The notes beneath the pieces were generated by a model. The model was given only the letters and a program-made list of their open reading frames with translations, made no database searches and was not told the DNA's origin. The position numbers and the translations under genes are program-made. Source: an uncultured Chloroflexota bacterium (GTDB lineage: Bacteria; Chloroflexota; Limnocylindria; Limnocylindrales; CSP1-4). Taken from it: DNA of 64,000 nt. Below are positions 59,922 through 64,000 of the stretch, piece after piece (the first letter of the stretch is position 1; each line of letters starts with the position of its first letter). The stretch is taken from NCBI GenBank assembly GCA_903822495.1, contig CAIJPD010000050.1, positions 62,001 through 126,000 of the forward strand, written 5' to 3'.

Positions 59922-62243
59922 ATGACCCCACCCGCGATGGGCCCCGCCGGGACCCTGCGCTCCGCGCCGGGCGGCGGCGCCTTCGACCGCCTCGGCCGGC
60001 TCGTGGTTCGCCGTCACCGCTGGTTCCTGGTCGCGTGGGCCCTCCTCCTCCTGATCGCCGCGCCCCTCGCCCCGCGCATCACCACGGCTCTCCGATCCGG
60101 CGGCTTCACCCTGGACGACCTGCCGGCGGCCCGGGCACGGCAACTCCTGGAGCAGGAGCTGGGCGCGCCCACGTCCGCGGTGGTCATCGTCTATCACGCC
60201 ACCACGCTCCGGGCCGGGACGGTGGCGTTCGAGGTGGCGGCGGCCCGCGCCACGGCGGGGGTGGCCACCGCCACCCACGTGACCGGGATCCGGAGCCACC
60301 TCCAGGCACCCAGCCAGGTCTCGGCCGACGGGACCACCGCCTACGACGTCGTGCTGCTGGACCTCCCGCCCGATGACTCGCCGGCGGCCCTGCCCTTCGT
60401 CAAGGCTGCGATCCAGCCGCAGCCCGGGATGGAGATCGGCCTGGCGGGTGGCCCGGCCTTCTACGAGGACGTCCAGCTGGTCTCGGAGGAGGACCTCCGC
60501 CGGAGCGAGCTGATCTCGCTGCCGCTGGCCGCGCTGGCGCTGCTGCTGGTCTTCGGGTCCGTCGTGGCGGGTGCCCTGCCGCTGGTGGTGGGCGGGGCGG
60601 CCGTGGTCATCGCCCTCGCCACCATCGCCCAGGTCGCCACGCTGACCCCGATGAGCATCTTCGTGCTCAACCTCGCCACGCTCCTGGGGCTGGGCCTGGG
60701 GGTGGACTACTCGCTGCTGGTGACCAGCCGATTCCGCGAGGAGGTGGCGCTCCGGACCGGTCCGGACCGGGTGGCACGGGCGGTCGAGGCCACCGTCGCA
60801 TCGGCCGGTCGGGCGGTCTTCTTCTCCGGGCTGACCGTGCTGCTGGGCCTGCTGGGCCTGGTGCTCTTCGAGTTCATGATCCTCCGCTCGGTGGGGATCG
60901 CCGGCGCCATCGTGGTCGCGGTGGCGATGGCCGCGGCCCTCACGCTCCTCCCCGCGCTCCTGGTGCTGGTGGGGGCCCACCTCGACCGCTTCCGGGTGCG
61001 GCGGATCACCGTCCTGCCCGACGCCGACGGCCCATGGTCGCGCCTCGCCCGCGTGGTCATGGCCCGGCCGCTGGCGGTCCTGGTGCCCGTGCTCGCCGTG
61101 CTGCTGCTCCTGGGCTCCCCCTTCCTCCATGTCCGCTTCAACGCGCCCGATTCCACGATCCTGCCGGAGCACGTCCCATCGCGCGTCGCCTACGACCAGC
61201 TGGTGAGCGCCTTCGGGGAGGGCCCGTTCGCGCCCATCTCGCTGGCGATCCGTACCCAGGGCCCGGCCACGTCGCCGGACAACGTGGCCGCGCTGTACGA
61301 ATACTCGCGCCGCCTGGCCGCCGACCCGCGGATCGAGAGGGTCGATGGCTACGTGGACGTGGACCCGCGGATCGCGCTGGCGGCCTACCAGCTGCTGTAC
61401 GCCAACCCGGCCGGTCCCCCGGACCGCTTTGTCCAGGAGGAGCTGGCGGCGACCACGAAGGGCGCGATCACTGCTTTCACGATCACCACCGGGTTCGGCT
61501 CCAATCGTCCCGAGGCGCGAGCCCTGGTCGCCGACCTGCGCGGCACCAGCGGGCCGCTGGCACCCCCGCCCGGGGTGACGGTGCTCGTCGGCGGCGGGGC
61601 AGCCGACGTGGTGGACGTGGTGGACCGGATCGCCGCGGACTTCCCGCGCACCGGCGCATTCATCCTGATCACGACCTACCTGGTGCTCTTCCTGCTCCTC
61701 CGCTCGGTGATCCTGCCGCTCAAGGCGCTGGTGATGAACAGCCTGTCGATCGTGGTGTCCTTCGGGGCGCTGGTCTGGATCTTCCAGGACGGCAACCTCT
61801 CGGCGCTCCTGGGCTTCCGGCCGGTTGGTTTCGTGGAGACCACCCAGCCGGTGATCCTCTTCTGCGTCCTCTTTGGGCTGTCCATGGACTACGAGGTCTT
61901 CATCCTGTCGCGGATGAAGGAGATCTGGGAGAAGACCGGCGACAACCGCGAGGCCGTGGCCCGCGGCCTGGAGCGGAGCGGCCGCATCGTGACCTCGGCC
62001 GCGCTCATCGTGGTGGTCGTGGCCGGCTCCTTCGCCTTCGCGGATATCGTGCTGATCAAGGCGCTGGGCCTGGGGATGGCCATCGCGGTGGCGCTCGACG
62101 CGACCGTGGTGCGTGCGCTCCTGGTCCCGGCGACCATGCGGCTCCTGGGCGACTGGAACTGGTGGATCCCGCGCCGGCTGGAGCGGTTCGTCGAGCGGTT
62201 TGCCCCGGCCCCCGAGGCCAGCATCGAGGCCCCGGCCGAATGA
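59922..62243 (+). CDS. MMPL/RND-family membrane exporter
   Basis: The protein has 773 residues with two repeats of one plus five membrane segments around two large external domains. The proton-relay Asp-Tyr pairs are present in both halves: GLGLGVDYSLLVTSRFREE and FGLSMDYEVFILSRMKEIWEKTGDN. MMPL proteins export lipids or lipopeptides; related Chloroflexota and actinobacterial copies carry cell-envelope lipids. The stop overlaps the start of a CrtC-like lipoprotein gene (ATGA), suggesting a shared task at the cell surface. Confidence 0.94.
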   Translation: MTPPAMGPAGTLRSAPGGGAFDRLGRLVVRRHRWFLVAWALLLLIAAPLAPRITTALRSGGFTLDDLPAARARQLLEQELGAPTSAVVIVYHATTLRAGTVAFEVAAARATAGVATATHVTGIRSHLQAPSQVSADGTTAYDVVLLDLPPDDSPAALPFVKAAIQPQPGMEIGLAGGPAFYEDVQLVSEEDLRRSELISLPLAALALLLVFGSVVAGALPLVVGGAAVVIALATIAQVATLTPMSIFVLNLATLLGLGLGVDYSLLVTSRFREEVALRTGPDRVARAVEATVASAGRAVFFSGLTVLLGLLGLVLFEFMILRSVGIAGAIVVAVAMAAALTLLPALLVLVGAHLDRFRVRRITVLPDADGPWSRLARVVMARPLAVLVPVLAVLLLLGSPFLHVRFNAPDSTILPEHVPSRVAYDQLVSAFGEGPFAPISLAIRTQGPATSPDNVAALYEYSRRLAADPRIERVDGYVDVDPRIALAAYQLLYANPAGPPDRFVQEELAATTKGAITAFTITTGFGSNRPEARALVADLRGTSGPLAPPPGVTVLVGGGAADVVDVVDRIAADFPRTGAFILITTYLVLFLLLRSVILPLKALVMNSLSIVVSFGALVWIFQDGNLSALLGFRPVGFVETTQPVILFCVLFGLSMDYEVFILSRMKEIWEKTGDNREAVARGLERSGRIVTSAALIVVVVAGSFAFADIVLIKALGLGMAIAVALDATVVRALLVPATMRLLGDWNWWIPRRLERFVERFAPAPEASIEAPAE

Positions 62244-63481
62244 GCGACCGCCGGACGACGACGCGAACCGTCGCGCTTCGAACGCACGCGCTCCGAACCC
62301 TCGTCGGGCCCGCGCTCGCGCTGCTGTTGGTCGCCGCCTGCTCCGGCGGCGGGGCGCCGATCCTCGCCAATCCCACGGCCGCCCGGCCGCCTGTGCCGGC
62401 CGCCTCCATCGGTCCCAGCCGCGCCCCGGATCCCATCACGGTCGTGCTGCCGCGCGACGACCGACCCCACGACCGGCTGACCGAGTGGTGGTACTACACG
62501 GGTCACCTGCGCGATTCGAGCGGCGGGACCTGGGGCTTCGAGCTGGTGATCTTCCGCGCCGAGCGGGGGCAGTTCCCCGTGACGTGGGCCTCGCACCTCG
62601 CCCTCACCGACGAGACCGGCGGGCGGTTCCTGTACGACCAGCGGGGCGAGATCGGGCCGCAGGTGGACCAGGCGGCGCGCGCCGGCGATGGGTACGCGCT
62701 GGCGATCACGGGGCTGAACCCGCTGGCGGGCCTCATGCCCGGCCTCGCCCCCGCGACGCCCGGGGCCTCGGGTGCCTCGACCGCGCCGATGACGCCCTGG
62801 GTCATGGGCGGGCTGAGCGGCCAGGACCGGCTCTCCGCCGATAGCGCCGCGGCGGGTGGGTTCGGCCTCGCCCTCCAGCTGGCGCCGACGAAGGGACCCG
62901 CCCTGCACGACAACGACGGCTACGTGGACTTCGGCCCCGCGGGCGGCTCGTACTACTACTCGCGGACCCGGATGACGGCCGCCGGGACGGTTCGGGTCGG
63001 GGCCCGGACGCTGGAGGTCCAGGGCCTGGCCTGGTTCGATCACCAGTGGGGCGACTTCATCGCCGTGGGCGGCGGCTGGGACTGGTACGCCGTCAACCTC
63101 GACGACGGCACGGACATCACCCTCTCGCTGGTCCGCGACAGCGCCGGCGGCTACCCCCTGGTCTACGGGACGCTCGTCGAGGCGGGTGGGACCGTCCGCC
63201 GGCTGGATCGGTCCGCGTTCACGGTTACGCCGCTCGGGACATGGCAGAGCCCGCGCACCGGGCTCGCCTATCCGGCTGGCTGGGTCGTCGCGCTCCCCGG
63301 TGAGGGCCTGGCCATCGAGCTGCGGCCGTCGGTGGCGGACCAGGAGCTGGACACGCGCGCCACGACCGGCGTCGTGTACTGGGAGGGATCGCAGGTCGTG
63401 CGGGCCACCCGGGACGGTCGAGCGCTGACCGGCCAGGCCTACGTCGAGCTGACGGGCTACGGCGAACCCACCGGACGGTAG
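62240..63481 (+). CDS. CrtC/AttH-type lipocalin-like lipoprotein
   Basis: The protein has 413 residues. A lipoprotein signal ends in LLLVAAC (Cys at about 34). The rest matches the CrtC/AttH double-lipocalin family: RLTEWWYYTGHLRDSSGGTWGFELVIFRAERGQF near the start and LEVQGLAWFDHQWGDFIAVGGGWDWYAVNLDDGT in the second half. The family includes carotenoid 1,2-hydratase but many members bind or modify other hydrophobic ligands. Overlap with the MMPL exporter suggests it handles the exported lipid outside the membrane. Confidence 0.91.
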   Translation: MSDRRTTTRTVALRTHALRTLVGPALALLLVAACSGGGAPILANPTAARPPVPAASIGPSRAPDPITVVLPRDDRPHDRLTEWWYYTGHLRDSSGGTWGFELVIFRAERGQFPVTWASHLALTDETGGRFLYDQRGEIGPQVDQAARAGDGYALAITGLNPLAGLMPGLAPATPGASGASTAPMTPWVMGGLSGQDRLSADSAAAGGFGLALQLAPTKGPALHDNDGYVDFGPAGGSYYYSRTRMTAAGTVRVGARTLEVQGLAWFDHQWGDFIAVGGGWDWYAVNLDDGTDITLSLVRDSAGGYPLVYGTLVEAGGTVRRLDRSAFTVTPLGTWQSPRTGLAYPAGWVVALPGEGLAIELRPSVADQELDTRATTGVVYWEGSQVVRATRDGRALTGQAYVELTGYGEPTGR

Positions 63482-63585
63482 ACGGGGATCGCAACGGCGG
63501 GCCGGGGAGCACCTCGAGGCCGGTGGTGCGGGGCCGTTGGCCATCCTCGGCGTCTTGTCGCGCTATCCGCCAGAATGGGGGTCTG

Positions 63586-64000
63586 ATGCGAGTCGTACTG
63601 TCGCTCCGAGGTGATTACGCGGTGCGCGCGATGCTCGCCCTGGCTTCCCACAATGGCGACGGCTGGCTCAGCGCCCCGCGGATCGCCGAGCGCATGAGCA
63701 TCCCCGTCCGGTTCCTCCCCCACGTGCTGACCGACCTGTCACGGGCCGGCCTGGTGATCGGGCATCCCGGGCGAACCGGTGGCTACCGGCTCGCAAACCC
63801 CGCGACCGAGATCAACCTGCTCCAGATCGTGGAGGCCGTCGAGGGCGACGGCGAACCCGCCCGCTGCGTGCTGCGCGGCGGCCCGTGCGGCATGGACGGC
63901 CGGTGCGCCGTCCATGACTCCTTCGCCGCGGCCACCGCCGTCCTCCAGGACACGCTGCGCGGCAGCCCGCTGTCGGAGCTGGCGAAGCGGGGCGGGCTCC
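63586..64000 (+). CDS. Rrf2-family regulator with three cysteines, cut by the window end
   Basis: The frame is open from the ATG at 63586 to the window edge (138 residues). It starts MRVVLSLRGDYAVRAMLALA, then APRIAERMSIPVRFLPHVLT and GHPGRTGGYRLANPA, the Rrf2 winged helix. Three Cys in RCVLRGGPCGMDGRC (C-x6-C-x5-C) match the cluster-binding loop of NsrR/IscR/RirA-like sensors. CAGAAT lies 9 nt before the ATG. It is the second Fe-S-type Rrf2 regulator in the window; its targets probably lie beyond the right edge or are the MMPL/CrtC-like genes upstream. Confidence 0.88.
   Translation, partial: MRVVLSLRGDYAVRAMLALASHNGDGWLSAPRIAERMSIPVRFLPHVLTDLSRAGLVIGHPGRTGGYRLANPATEINLLQIVEAVEGDGEPARCVLRGGPCGMDGRCAVHDSFAAATAVLQDTLRGSPLSELAKRGGL

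Overview
This is a very GC-rich bacterial chromosome segment with genes on both strands, many GTG starts, short overlapping operons (ATGA/GTGA junctions), long Pro-Thr (PTPTP) linkers in secreted proteins and many start codons placed only 6-10 nt after a -10-like hexamer (leaderless style). The gene mix (multiheme c-type cytochromes with PKD or FCCH-like repeats, NHL and TPR proteins, NarL-type two-component system, HxlR, SufU/SufS, CysO/Mec, ECF transporter, SirB1-like and MMPL proteins) fits a soil or groundwater Chloroflexota-like lineage. That is an inference from style; there is no rRNA, tRNA, CRISPR array or insertion sequence here to settle it.

Region 1 (1-12.8 kb, all minus strand) looks like one redox module. 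A histidine kinase and a NarL-type response regulator come first, then an isolated pseudo-receiver overlapping a Tat/lipobox Rieske protein, then a membrane TPR protein coupled to a membrane-anchored NHL beta-propeller, then three multiheme cytochromes (6, 7+1 and 6 haem motifs). The TPR-NHL operon and the first cytochrome are each preceded by the same 73-nt non-coding element. Region 2 (12.9-18.8 kb): TerC-family protein, A-type Fe-S carrier, and a surface-protein/ECF sigma/FecR-like anti-sigma set in which the anti-sigma carries the same kind of extracellular domain as the surface protein.

Region 3 (18.8-32 kb): enoyl-CoA hydratase plus alpha/beta hydrolase, a small LolA-like protein, an SRPBCC-SDR fusion with a promoter resembling a CarH-type (B12/light) operator, a heterodimeric ABC exporter, an MFS-NUDIX-membrane protein operon, an HxlR regulator with an operator-like inverted repeat, and a cytosolic HtrA-like protease. 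Region 4 (32-40 kb): purK-purE, a nucleoside hydrolase with a small membrane protein, and a complete ECF transporter (S, T, A, A), followed by a fragment of a decayed surface protein. Intergenic spacers at 31.5-32.07 and 34.03-34.43 kb hold tandem and dispersed short repeats.

Region 5 (40.2-46.6 kb, minus) runs from an Rrf2 regulator through sufC, sufS and sufU to a rhodanese-MoeB protein, a CysO-like sulfur carrier, CysM and a JAMM protease (Mec). It joins Fe-S cluster assembly to protein-thiocarboxylate cysteine synthesis. Region 6 (47-59.8 kb): Bax-inhibitor-1 family protein, PduO-type adenosyltransferase, DUF59 protein, a DUF433 pair, a GNAT enzyme, a pabB/pabC operon with a DUF885 peptidase, a SirB1-like protein and an MFS transporter. 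Region 7 (59.9-64 kb): an MMPL exporter overlapping a CrtC-like lipoprotein, and the start of a second Cys-containing Rrf2 regulator cut by the window end.
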